DNA from: Cololabis saira
Taxonomy: Eukaryota; Chordata; Actinopteri; Beloniformes; Belonidae
Direction: 5' to 3'
Length of the DNA stretch: 64,000 nucleotides
Assembly: GCF_033807715.1 (NCBI RefSeq)
Contig: NC_084587.1
Coordinates: 25,086,517-25,150,516, forward strand
Shown: positions 54,987 through 64,000 of the stretch, one piece after another
Numbering within the stretch: the first letter of the stretch is position 1
How the letters are laid out: every line of letters begins with the position of its first letter
Made by a program: the position numbers and the translations under genes
Notes under the pieces: generated by a model
The model's input: the letters and a program-made list of their open reading frames with translations, nothing else
The model's database searches: none
What the model was told of the DNA's origin: nothing

Positions 54987-55857
54987 AGGGGAAATATTAT
55001 GCTTTTGTGTCAGAAGTCAATATAAAGTGGTGCCTAAATACAAAAAATAACAAAAAAACTAACCAAAAAAAATACCGTTTGGGCCAAAATATCAGGCATC
55101 AGACTTTTCTAACCATTGTTTTCCTATGTTAGTGTCCAGCTGATGTCAGCTGTCATAAATTTCCTCATATGGTCGCCTGTGCCAGTACAGTCTAATTAGT
55201 CTTTTTGGTAAATGTATGTACATGCTCCCACGAAACCTCTTTGAGTACTATAGCTAGCATTTTAAGTACTGCAGCATTCAAATATAGGAGCATACTATGC
55301 AATTATTTGATGACAGCAGAGTAACATGTTTGTGGCTGAGATATTGTTGGTCTTTAAAGATAAAAGATGGAAATGGTAACTGGCATGTTTTATTTTTAAC
55401 AACTTGTTTACAGGCTGCAGTTGAACGTGTAAATCCATTGTTGCCCACTCTCAAACTGATATTTTTTTTTTCCATCTCAGTCAGTAAGCTTTTATAAAAG
55501 AGATTTTTAAAGGTCAGTGTCCTGGTTAAATAAGGTTGAATTGAATTCTATGTCAAATTGAGACGCCTAAAAACTGATGCATAAGGTTCCAGTTCCACTC
55601 AAAGCTTATACATTATTGCTGTGTATGTTTACAATTTGTTCTCTGGCCTTTCACACTGGCAGGAAAGTAGGCTGTGCTCGTGTTTAAAGATGTGCACCAA
55701 GCCGGCTAATCAGAGGAAAGTTGACTGCTAGGGAGGCGGACAGGATCTAAAGGCTTCTCTGAAGCAGTGGATGAACTGAGGGAATGAATCGTGCAAAGCA
55801 AAGCTACTCTTGTCTTGGCATGAACAGACAGCTTGAAATGAGCATAATATGTCCCCT
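54987..55857. mobile_element. TTAA-flanked MITE in the 3' UTR
   Basis: The left end AGGGGAAATATTATGC and the reverse complement of the right end AGGGGACATATTATGC match at 15 of 16. Both abut TTAA (54983-54986 and 55858-55861). 871 bp, no transposase. The AGGGGACATATTATGC end is a pattern I associate with abundant fish MITEs. It lies between the fat1 stop codon and the polyadenylation signals. Confidence 0.7.
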
Positions 55858-56142
55858 TTAAATACCCTTCATCTCACACAGGAAGAGGATTTTTAAAAGG
55901 TCCAACATTTCACTGTACAAGAAAAAAAATCATGATAAAAAGAAGAACATATCTTTGTTTCTATAAACAAAACCAAGCAAAATGTGTTTTATACAAGTCC
56001 TCATTTTCAATGTAAATTTAAATGTACAGTTTTGATTTCAAAGTTTACTAGGTTTTGTAGATATTCTATGCTTTTATTTTCAACAAAAAAAAAGAGTTAA
56101 ATGGTGTGACATCAGCCTTACTGTGCTTACATTCACTAAAAA

Positions 56143-56148
56143 AATAAA
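56143..56148 (+). promoter_or_regulatory. fat1: Candidate polyadenylation signal AATAAA
   Basis: AATAAA 1.37 kb after the stop codon, downstream of the MITE. A-rich surroundings lower its certainty. Confidence 0.5.
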
Positions 56149-56472
56149 CATGAAAAGAAAAGAGAAGAGCGTGGCTTTTCTGAACACAGTGTACTCGTAA
56201 AGTTTATTGTCTCTTGCTCATTTCAAAAAGGGTCTTCAATGAACGACTGCATATTCTTGTGTAATTTTCTTTTTTTTAATTTGTTTGTTTGTACATTTTG
56301 ACTTCGAAACCTCTTTATTTTTTCACCAAGATAATGGGACCCAATATATTTATAGTGCAAAGTTATCCATGGACACATGACTTCTTCAGGTGTCTGTGTG
56401 TGTCTGAGCAACGTTATGGTCTTGTTGAGGTTTTTATTGAATACTGCCACAAGCTCACGCTTTCCTACTGGC

Positions 56473-56478
56473 AATAAA
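56473..56478 (+). promoter_or_regulatory. fat1: Candidate polyadenylation signal AATAAA (distal)
   Basis: GGCAATAAATTATTCC, 1.7 kb after the stop, followed by a TG-containing stretch (AATGTCTGAGTGCAG). The better-formed of the two candidates. Confidence 0.55.
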
Positions 56479-56500
56479 TTATTCCTAAAAAATACTATTA

Positions 56501-59500
56501 ATGTCTGAGTGCAGTTATTTCCATGGTGCTTTTTAATGAATGAAGTAGTAAAGGGAACTGATATTAAAATGCTGGGGTAGCTATTGGTAATTATTTACCT
56601 AGTTTTATCCTCCCACCCCAGCTGAAACTGTGCTGAACATTCTCCCCCAGCAGGACGTCTCCCTGCGGCTGCTTGTATCAAACCGTCCCCGAGTCACATG
56701 ATAAAATAAGAAGAACCCGGTCGCTCCAGACCTGCAGTTAAACTGGTAACCTGGTAATGGCTCCAGACTGGAGTCACTGCTGTCCTTCCTGGTGAAGAGA
56801 GTCAGGGATATGAACTAGGAAGATAGAGAAGCACTTTCACACCCTGGAAACCCTGAAGATGTCTGAAACCATAAAGATACAGTTTTCATGATTATGTTTT
56901 AGAATGTCTGCCTCCTTACCAAGTAGAATCTTTATTTTCCACAGTGCAGAAGTTAAAAAAGGAAAAAAGGACTCCAATGATTAAAAAAAAACAACATATC
57001 TTCAGCAGCATTAACTTGAAGAAGTCATTTATTTTATTATTATTAGTTTCACATCGCTGTGGAGGAACTTCAGCACATTCTTCATTTCTGGAACGTAATG
57101 GCTGTGCATGAATTCACATAACCTATAATTAACTTTGCTTTAAAGAAAAAATAGTTCCCCCCCAGGCCTCAGGTTTCACCTGCCAAGCTTCAGCAGTGTT
57201 TGGTAACAAGCAGTCAGCAGCCATTCACTTGCTCCTTAATCTCATGCTTGATGGATTCAATTAACCCCAGAAATGACATCAGGTAGTTTTATTTCTTTGA
57301 TTAAATTAAGAGTGTTAATGGATCATTCATATTATAGAATCAAGTGAGAAACGGGGCGTTCAGCTTCAGGGTTATTAGCTTTCATTTTTGGAGGTTGCAA
57401 GTGTGTATTTGCCTGGTATAACCACAAGGGGGCAGAAGATACCAGCTGATGGAAGCTACAGGAGGTGAACAGGAAGGCTCGGAGAGTTAAAAACTGTGGA
57501 ACAACTCTGAGATAAAAGGTTTAAATCAAATTAGTTCACTCAGTGCTTCCTTCAGACCGGATGAAGGAACACAAATTAGCCAAACTGCCGGATTCACGGA
57601 TGAGTTGGTTGGAAAATTTTGGAAGATCTTGTGATTTTCTTCTGACAGCTTCATGTAGGTGTAATACTCTTTTTTACTTAAAGGACAAGTCCAGCTTTTT
57701 CAAATCTGTCCTCAGACAATGGGTTCTCGTTTTCAATATCTTGTTTAGTCTGGCTCAATTTGTCTGATTTCTTTGCTGATTTTTCAGGCCTGTGTTTTCG
57801 ACATTTGGAAGCAAACGTACTAATAAACCCACATCAGAATATGTCAGAATCACATGGAAAATCAGACTTTATTTTCTTCACTTTTTAGGGAGTATAGACC
57901 TTTTTTGTTTGTTTGTTTTGTTTTGTTTTGTCCGAGGCTGTGATGAGGATTGATTGATTATTTCCAATCTGAAAATATGCTGTGTTAAGTTCAAGAGGAC
58001 AGCCCAGACACAAATCCGGTTCAACAATCCCCCCCCCAAATTGCTCCATTCAGTGGTACATCAGAGGCAGGAGTGAGAGGGCTACTACAAAATGTCTCTT
58101 TCATTTGTGAAAAGCTAATAAAGTAATTACCACTGAGAGTGAAAGAAATACACAGCTCAAGAGAGCTGTGACCCTTGAGTTATGGTTCTGAGTCAGGGCT
58201 GAAGAGTAACTTGGGGGTTTTCTTATCATCCTCAATTAAAGCTGTTCCAACTATGTGAAGAGCTCTTCTTTATGTTAAAAAGCTCTCTTTCTGGACTACG
58301 TTTTAGACATTATTTTAACTTAGCAGAACACCATAACCGGTCCTGCCTTCTCAAAGTCTGCTTTCAGGTATGCAGCTCTGACTTAAACTATGGAGCATGC
58401 CACGTTCAGGTCATAGACCTGTCGACTGACAAGGAACTCTGCCCATGCAGGACTAAGTTTGTGAAGATTTCCTTTAAACAAAATTAAACAAATGAAATAA
58501 TGGTTTCTTTAAACTTAGTTATAGCATTCTCTGATAAAAACACCTACTATGATCAAATGTGCTCTCATATGCTGTATTGTGAATTGATGAAAATCCATAG
58601 GTTATTTAAAATAATCAGATAACAGTGGGTTGGGAGGGGATACTGTTAGTTGTTCACTTCCTATGCCATATGTGAAAAGAAAATGACTAAGCTGATGCTC
58701 ATTTTAGGAAAGACCAATGCAGTTTAGGCATTATTTAGACATATTCAGCATCTCCATGACTGTTTAAGCCTTCCACTGTAATTATTTTATTTGCACTCAG
58801 TACTAAGCAGGAATAAAACTATCTGAAAAAAGGGGCACAATATTCAACTATATATAGTATAGTTTAGGTATACTGCTGATTAGTAGACTAGAGCGATAGA
58901 TCGCTACCACACCTACTCCGTAGCCCGTGCTTTGAGGAAAGTGAAAACTCAAATGGCAGGAGTTGTTTCTTCTTTATTGCTAACATGATTCTCCAGCTGC
59001 AGTCAGATTTCTGTAATTCAAAATAAATCAACAGTACGTTCGCAAACCGAGTCATTTACCACCAGAGGTTTAGACAGGAGAGATTTAATATTCATTAAGC
59101 CAAATTTAAAGGTCTTGAAAACCAAAACAAAAAGCCTTTGTCATAGTGTTATCCATAATTTTTGACAAGTTTAATTCTTTGTCAATCAAATCACAAAATA
59201 GTATCCACTATTTGAAAAATATGTATATAGGCAAGACTATTTATACAGTTTGAAATATCGAATATCTTAACTTTTATGTTACATTTAACAGCAGTGTTGT
59301 TACAGTATACTCACAGGGGAAGTGTAAATTATGTAAAATGGTGATAAACAAAAGCAAAAGATGGGATGTGTCTACCCAGTACTGAAGGTCTTAAGAGGAA
59401 AAGAAAAGAAAAAGAAGAAAAAAAAGAGACCTCCTGGGCCTGAAAATCTGCCCAGTCATTCATGAGAAATTATGTTGAAAACCCCCCTCAGACATGTCTG

Positions 59501-59998
59501 ATCTATCCAAGAGGACCCAGAGCTGTTATTAACGCCGACCTTCCAGAGCTTTTCGGATTCTTTGGCCAGCAGCGAATTGAGCCAGACAGGGACGTGAAAT
59601 AGCAGTAAATGTGCCTGCTAATCCTCCCTGCCAGCCTGGGAAGCTCTCTCACTTCTGTTCTGAATGAAAGGCCTTTTCTATTGGACTGTTTTCACATTTT
59701 ATTTGGGGAATTACTGGACTTTATTCAGTTGTTTGTAGTGAACTCAACGTTAAAGTGAGTGATTAGAAGCTTTGGCATAATTCCAAAAATGCTGTTTATT
59801 TATTAATTTGAGTTTTATTTGTGTGCTTATTTATGGTTTGTGAAAAAATGCAAAACCCTTTACCAAAATTAAGGAGATCTAAAACTTTCTGTCTATTTTT
59901 AGTATTCATTTAGTAAGTCTGAACACTAAAACTAGTCAGAGATAAGAAAAAAGATGGTTCGTGCAACTCTTGAAAATAAGAATGACAGCAAAACCTGT
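56501..59998. other. Intergenic AT-rich sequence
   Basis: Several short open frames but none with recognisable domains, splice context or family similarity. Contains T/G-rich simple runs near 57905-57930. I see no gene or complete mobile element. Confidence 0.65.
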
Positions 59999-60119
59999 TG
60001 GGGGGTGGTAGTCTAGTGGCTACAGAGGTGGGCCTAACCATAATTGCTCCATGGTGTGTGTCTCAGTTGTTAGTCGCTTTGGATAAAAGCCTCTGCTAAA
60101 TGACAGTAGTAGTAGTAGT
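59999..60119 (+). mobile_element. SINE-like remnant
   Basis: A tRNA box-A-like start (GGTAGTCTAGTGGCTA) is followed by AATTGCTCC and the tail motif GTCGCTTTGGATAAAAGC, then CTCTGCTAAATGAC and AGT repeats. The tail is shared by many fish tRNA-derived SINEs. At about 120 bp it is shorter than such SINEs and lacks a clear B box, so it is internally deleted. Confidence 0.6.
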
Positions 60120-60267
60120 TGTTACTCTCTACTGACTGACTTAATCTCCAAAAGTCACATATGCGATAATGTTCTTATTAATACCAAGGGAGATAAATGA
60201 CACCATGGCTCCCATGTCAGTGGAGAAGAAACCTCCATTAGTTTGGCATGTCGTTTTAATAGATTAT

Positions 60268-60292
60268 GGCCCGGTTTCACAGACAAGGCTTA
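60268..60292 (+). repeat. Harbinger left terminal inverted repeat
   Basis: 25 bp, identical to the reverse complement of 62235-62259. Directly preceded by TAT. Confidence 0.95.
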
Positions 60293-60527
60293 AGCCTAGT
60301 CTCAGACTAAAATGCTGTTTGAGCTGGCTTAACTTTAAGTCACTTGCACAGACATATCTTAAAATAGTCATAGATTTAGTCTGTTCTGGATTTAACAAAG
60401 CCAATTGCAAGAGGGTGGATTAGAGCTACTCTAGGACTAAATTTAAGTTTATATTAATCCTGCAAAGAGGCAGGTTTAACTTCGGCTTAGTCCTGTTTGT
60501 GAAAGGGAGCACAGATGGTTTGGGAGC

Positions 60528-61603
60528 ATGGGGTATTTGGAATATCTAAATGAAGACCAATATTCGCTACAGAGGCCAGCCAGACAAATACTTGTGGATA
60601 GGAATAATCCATTGAATCAGTTTGATGAAATAACTTTCCGAGACCGCTTTCGTATGTACAAAGAAGATGTACTGGAGATAATTACTTTGCTTGAGCCTAG
60701 ACTTTCCTCCATGTCTCAAAGAGGAAGGCCTGTACCCAGTTTTCTCCAAGTTCTGATCACTTTGAGATTCTTGGCATCTGGAACCTTTCATCGTGAAACT
60801 GGTGATTTGTGTGGTGTCAGTGAAGCAACAGTGTGTAGAATAGTTCACAATGTCTGCAGTGCCATTTGTGAACTGAGAAATCTGTACATTAAGTTCCCTG
60901 ATGCTGCTGAGCAAGCCAACTATAAAGTGCGATTCTACGAATATGGGAACTTCCCAGGAGTGATTGGCTGTATCGATGGATGTCATGTTGAAATCAAGTG
61001 TCCATCAACTCATGATGCTGAGGAGTACAGGAACCGTAAGAACTGGTTTTCCATCAATGTTCAGGCTGTTTGCACTCCAAATTTAGAGTTTTCAAACATT
61101 GTTGCCCGTTGGAAAGGAGCAACACATGACTCAAGGATTTTTCACAACTCTTCATTGTGTGCTCAGTTTGAGAGAGGGCAACATATTGGAATACTACTTG
61201 GTGACAGTGGATATGCTCCTATTTATTCACGCCTTGGCCACATCCTACAACAACTGAGCAGCAAAGATACAACAGAGCTCATATTCGCATTAGAGGGATG
61301 ATCGAGCGTATGTTTGGAGTGTGGAAAAATCGATTCCAGTGTTTACGCAATGCACTTCGTTTTGAGCCAAGAAGATGCTGCAAGGTGATCATTGCTACAG
61401 CTGTTCTGCACAACTACCTGAAGCAGCATAATTGTCCTGACCCTCCAATGGAAGACCAGAATGATCCAGATGTGCCCATGCCGGTGGCAGAAAATAACCA
61501 ACAAGGACTTGCACTCAGAACTGCTTTCACATTGCAGCACTCAGTTAGAAAAAAGATACATTTAACCATGGAATGCATTGATTATGGCTTGTTTTTGCCT
61601 TAA
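60528..61603 (+). pseudogene. Harbinger transposase (HARBI1-like DDE), one frame break
   Basis: An open frame from ATG at 60528 covers the N-terminal helix-turn-helix region (LRFLASGTFHRETGDLCGVS, ATVCRIVHNV) and the catalytic core: IGCIDGCHVEIKCP (first Asp), GATHDSRIF and LLGDSGYAP (second Asp). Around 61210-61225 the similarity moves to another frame, which continues to the stop at 61603 with RYNRAHIR, MIERMFGVWKNRF (catalytic Glu in IER) and VLHNYLKQHNC. The total of 1,076 nt is one base short of 359 codons, consistent with a single-base deletion or an assembly error. As written, the frame stops at 61301 after 257 residues, missing the last catalytic residue. Confidence 0.9.
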
Positions 61604-61758
61604 TAGTGTTTGTTGTGTACAACATATATAAATAGTGTGCTGAAAAATTAAATGAGAAACTCAACCAAGGCTGTTCTAAAATGTAGGTTGTGGTGACTAC
61701 AATACTCACACTCTTGTCAAGTGAGAAAACATTTATTTTCATAACATATTTCATTACA

Positions 61759-62043
61759 TTACATAGCTATCTCTTGCATCTTTATTTGAACAGCTCTCTC
61801 TTCTAATTTTATTAGATTTTCATTTTCATTTGAGTTGAATTCACTGCAAATGGCAGCCCAAGCACTCCTCTTCTTATGTTCAATAGCAGCACTATGACCT
61901 TTACTTTCAATAACAGCATGATTTCCCACAATTTGTTTAAGTAGAGTTTTTTCATACATAGTATAGTTCTTTGAGCGTGTTCTTTTAGCTTCAGCCATGT
62001 TTGGTGTCAAAATTCCCTCCAGCAAAACTGTCCTCAATTCCAT
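61759..62043 (-). CDS. Harbinger second ORF: Myb/SANT-like DNA-binding protein, shortened
   Basis: 94 codons from the first ATG (62043); a second ATG at 61998 (MAEAKRTRSKNYT) is the more likely start. RSKNYTMYEKTLLKQIVGNH and KKRSAWAAICSEFNSNE fit the Myb/SANT-like domain of the Harbinger accessory protein, which in the family binds transposon ends and carries the transposase to the nucleus. The protein then passes directly to a short coiled-coil-like end (IKLEERAVQIKMQEIAM). Family members are usually two to three times longer, so the middle seems deleted. Convergent with the transposase. Confidence 0.75.
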   Translation of the reverse strand: MELRTVLLEGILTPNMAEAKRTRSKNYTMYEKTLLKQIVGNHAVIESKGHSAAIEHKKRSAWAAICSEFNSNENENLIKLEERAVQIKMQEIAM

Positions 62044-62234
62044 TCCAGGTTTTTGTGAGCACCATTAAGCTAACAGACTGTGCTCCCACTTAGGCTAATG
62101 AGGTGTTCTCATTTAAGCTTACTCCAGGACTCCACAGTCTGGGACTAACTAAGACAAATGTAAGCCACGCTCATGCAAGCCACTTAAATTACCTAGCTTT
62201 ACTAGTCTGACTTAGGCCTAATCCTGGCTTGATA

Positions 62235-62259
62235 TAAGCCTTGTCTGTGAAACCGGGCC
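62235..62259 (-). repeat. Harbinger right terminal inverted repeat
   Basis: Exact reverse complement of the left repeat. Followed by TAT. Confidence 0.95.
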
Positions 62260-62429
62260 TATGTGTCTTCAAGTGGTGCAGTGTTAATAAAATGTACTAA
62301 ATAATGTTACGCAATATTGAATACTTTCAAAGCTGAGTTGTTAATATATGGCAACACTGTTAGCGTTAACAGTTAAAAGAGCATAATCATGATTATTTTA
62401 AAGTTAAATTGGCTTGTTGCACTGTTAAC

Positions 62430-62960
62430 TGTAGAACTGCTGAAAGAGGTTGTGAGTTGGCTGTTACCGAGTGGATTGTAAACGGCTACTTGTCAGTAAG
62501 AAAATACCCTTTAATGACAGACGGAAGGCAGGCTTGCAAAAAAAAGTAAAGTTTTAATGTGGTTCCAGGCCTGGACAACTTAGATCTTTCAACAAAAACC
62601 AAGCAACTCAAAAAAACAGAAATCATAATTAAGCAGAGGTGTTGGCATCAACCTCTCCCCATGGCAGCCTCCTCTGTACTGAACCATTTCCCCTTTATAT
62701 TTTCTCCTGACTCCACCCCTGGCTAAGCAATCAGCAAATCACAACAATAGACACAAGGTGCTCCCCATAAAGCAATCAGAGCTCTCAGGCAATCATGGCC
62801 GCTCCCAAATTACTGCATCTGCATGGATAGACACAAGTACAGTAGTTAAATCACATGTCACAGCAGAATGTGCACCTTCTGTGGGACTGAAATCAAACTC
62901 CTAATACTTGCTCATGAAAATAATAATATAAGCTACTCTGACACAGTCTGCTCTGTCACA
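62430..62960 (-). mobile_element. Probable solo LTR of an old LTR retrotransposon
   Basis: Read on the minus strand the segment begins TGTGACAGAGCAGA and ends GTTCTACA, giving the TG...CA form of an LTR. It has a TATAAA box (reverse complement of 62694-62699) and ATTAAA polyadenylation-like motifs near its 3' end. About 531 bp. No flanking 5-bp duplication is visible, and no gag or pol frame adjoins it, so solo LTR is an inference from layout. Confidence 0.45.
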
Positions 62961-64000
62961 TTGGCCTACAAGGGTTTGGAGGTGAAGCAAACCTTTACCA
63001 GCTACCTTTACTTCCAGTTGACGGCTGCTGGCCATGACTAACCAGAGAGCATTAGCTGGACTGTCTCAAGCTCATTCTCTTCGAGAATTTGCAGCAGCTG
63101 GATTCTACTCTGAGTTTTTTCATCTCAGACCATTTCAGGATCATTCCAAATCAACTAATGGACTAAAAAAGTCCTACTAGAGCTGAAACGAGAAGTGGAG
63201 GTCAACCGTGACTTGCAGACACTTGGTTTGTGATTGTGAACCTACACTGGTAGGCTTGCCAGACACGCAGGCCCCTGCAACTAGCCTAGCTTTGTGAACT
63301 GCCCAGTGAAGTTTGTTGTTTCAGCTCTGCAGCCTTCGTTTCAGATTTTATTTGACATTTTGAAAATGATTGGGATGTTTGAAAAGATTTAATCAGAATG
63401 AATGTAAGGTAGCTAGCATCATAGATTATCTGAGGTAAGCATAGATGAATTAAGCCAACCAAGTAATAATTGCTGACTTGCAGTAACTGAATTAAGCATG
63501 ATTCAGCTAACTTCCTACCCTACTCTTTCCACCCACTTCCATTTCCTAATTAATTTTTACACAATGGTGAACTCCTAATCAAATTCCATTACAAAGCTAA
63601 TGGTTGGTTTATAATTAATACACTGATAGTTAAACATGAGACAATCTGCAAACAAATCAAGGCAACCTAATAATTGATAATTGATGAATTACTGGAGACC
63701 TGTTACGTCCCTGTAAATGTACTATTTTTGTTTACTATTTTTATTCATTTATGAGTGTCTGCTACTGGGGTGCAGAGGTTTAATTGGCCATCACTAAATC
63801 ACCTGTGAGCTCAGGTCCTCTGGTGTGGGAGGAGTTGGAGCTGCTGCAGGTGTGCTGATGAAGAGCGACGCCCACCTCTACCGGAAGCCAACCAGAGGGA
63901 ACCTCTCCCCCTACAAAGCTGCTGCTGGAGCAGTGCTCGTTGGCAGTCGTCTCACTCAAACCCATGTGTGAAGACGTGCTGTCCATCCTGGAGGTTGTGT
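62961..64000. other. 3' flank without recognisable gene
   Basis: AT-rich until about 63780, then a GC-richer stretch (63780-64000) with an open frame on the minus strand that I do not recognise. No domains, splice signals or repeat ends could be assigned. Confidence 0.55.

Larger units (their letters stand above)
54773..56500 (+). other. fat1: fat1 3' untranslated region (approximate end)
   Basis: From the stop to shortly after the second candidate polyadenylation signal. Half of it (54987-55857) is a TTAA-flanked MITE. The transcript end is inferred from AATAAA motifs only. Confidence 0.6.
60268..62259 (+). mobile_element. PIF/Harbinger DNA transposon, nearly complete
   Basis: 1,992 bp bounded by perfect 25-bp inverted repeats starting GGCCCGGTTTCACAGACAAG, with TAT duplicated on both sides (60265-60267 and 62260-62262). 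It carries the two convergent ORFs typical of the superfamily: a transposase on the + strand and a SANT-type DNA-binding protein on the - strand. Both are damaged or shortened, so the copy is probably inactive. Confidence 0.92.

Noticed and set aside
63780..63986. Minus-strand frame of 68 codons as a neighbouring gene
   Set aside because: No recognisable domain, no splice context and it runs to the window edge; left as unassigned.
1..64000. CRISPR arrays, operons, rRNA or complete tRNA genes
   Set aside because: None seen; the only direct-repeat arrays are microsatellites, and the only tRNA-like piece is the SINE remnant at about 60000.

Overview
The window is nuclear DNA of a vertebrate, most likely a ray-finned (teleost) fish. 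Coding sequence is split into many exons with GT-AG introns. Introns and flanks are AT-rich and full of simple repeats and short non-autonomous DNA transposons of kinds common in fish (hAT-like, PIF/Harbinger, TTAA-flanked). Nothing looks bacterial or viral apart from one probable old LTR. The fish assignment is inferred from repeat content and from protein divergence as I remember it; no search was run.

Positions 6588-54772 (+ strand) hold the 3' three-quarters of one giant gene, an orthologue of FAT1, the atypical cadherin. I place 25 exons. Every exon-exon junction keeps frame and every intron is GT-AG. They join into 10,271 nt of coding sequence, giving 3,422 complete residues from the first whole codon to the stop. 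Residue numbers below count from that codon. The order is: the last part of one cadherin repeat, 23 further cadherin repeats (12 of them complete within one 4,074-bp exon), a membrane-proximal region, EGF1, a laminin G domain, EGF2-5, one transmembrane helix, and a cytoplasmic tail of about 400 residues with an FPPPP Ena/VASP-type ligand and a C-terminal HTEV PDZ ligand. Five EGFs with one LamG domain, plus the tail sequence, point to FAT1 rather than FAT2 or FAT3. I cannot tell fat1a from fat1b. If the family total of 34 repeats holds, about 10-11 repeats, the signal peptide and the promoter lie upstream of position 1. Positions 1-6587 would then be the 3' part of a long intron.

Between the last two constitutive exons lie two small in-frame cassette-exon candidates (60 bp and 36 bp). 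They would insert 20 and 12 residues into the cytoplasmic tail. This is the most interesting gene-level observation.

The introns carry several elements with recognisable ends: an hAT-like element at 2287-2911; TTAA-flanked elements at 19406-19746 and, in the 3' UTR, 54987-55857; an element with a 5-bp duplication ending 36 bp before the 4-kb exon; two neighbouring hAT-like elements at 34990-37127, the first with other repeats nested inside; and a Harbinger-type MITE inside the LamG intron. Downstream of the gene are a SINE-like remnant, a nearly complete PIF/Harbinger transposon (60268-62259) with a frame-broken transposase and a shortened SANT-type second ORF, and a probable solo LTR. The rest of the 3' flank holds no gene I can support.
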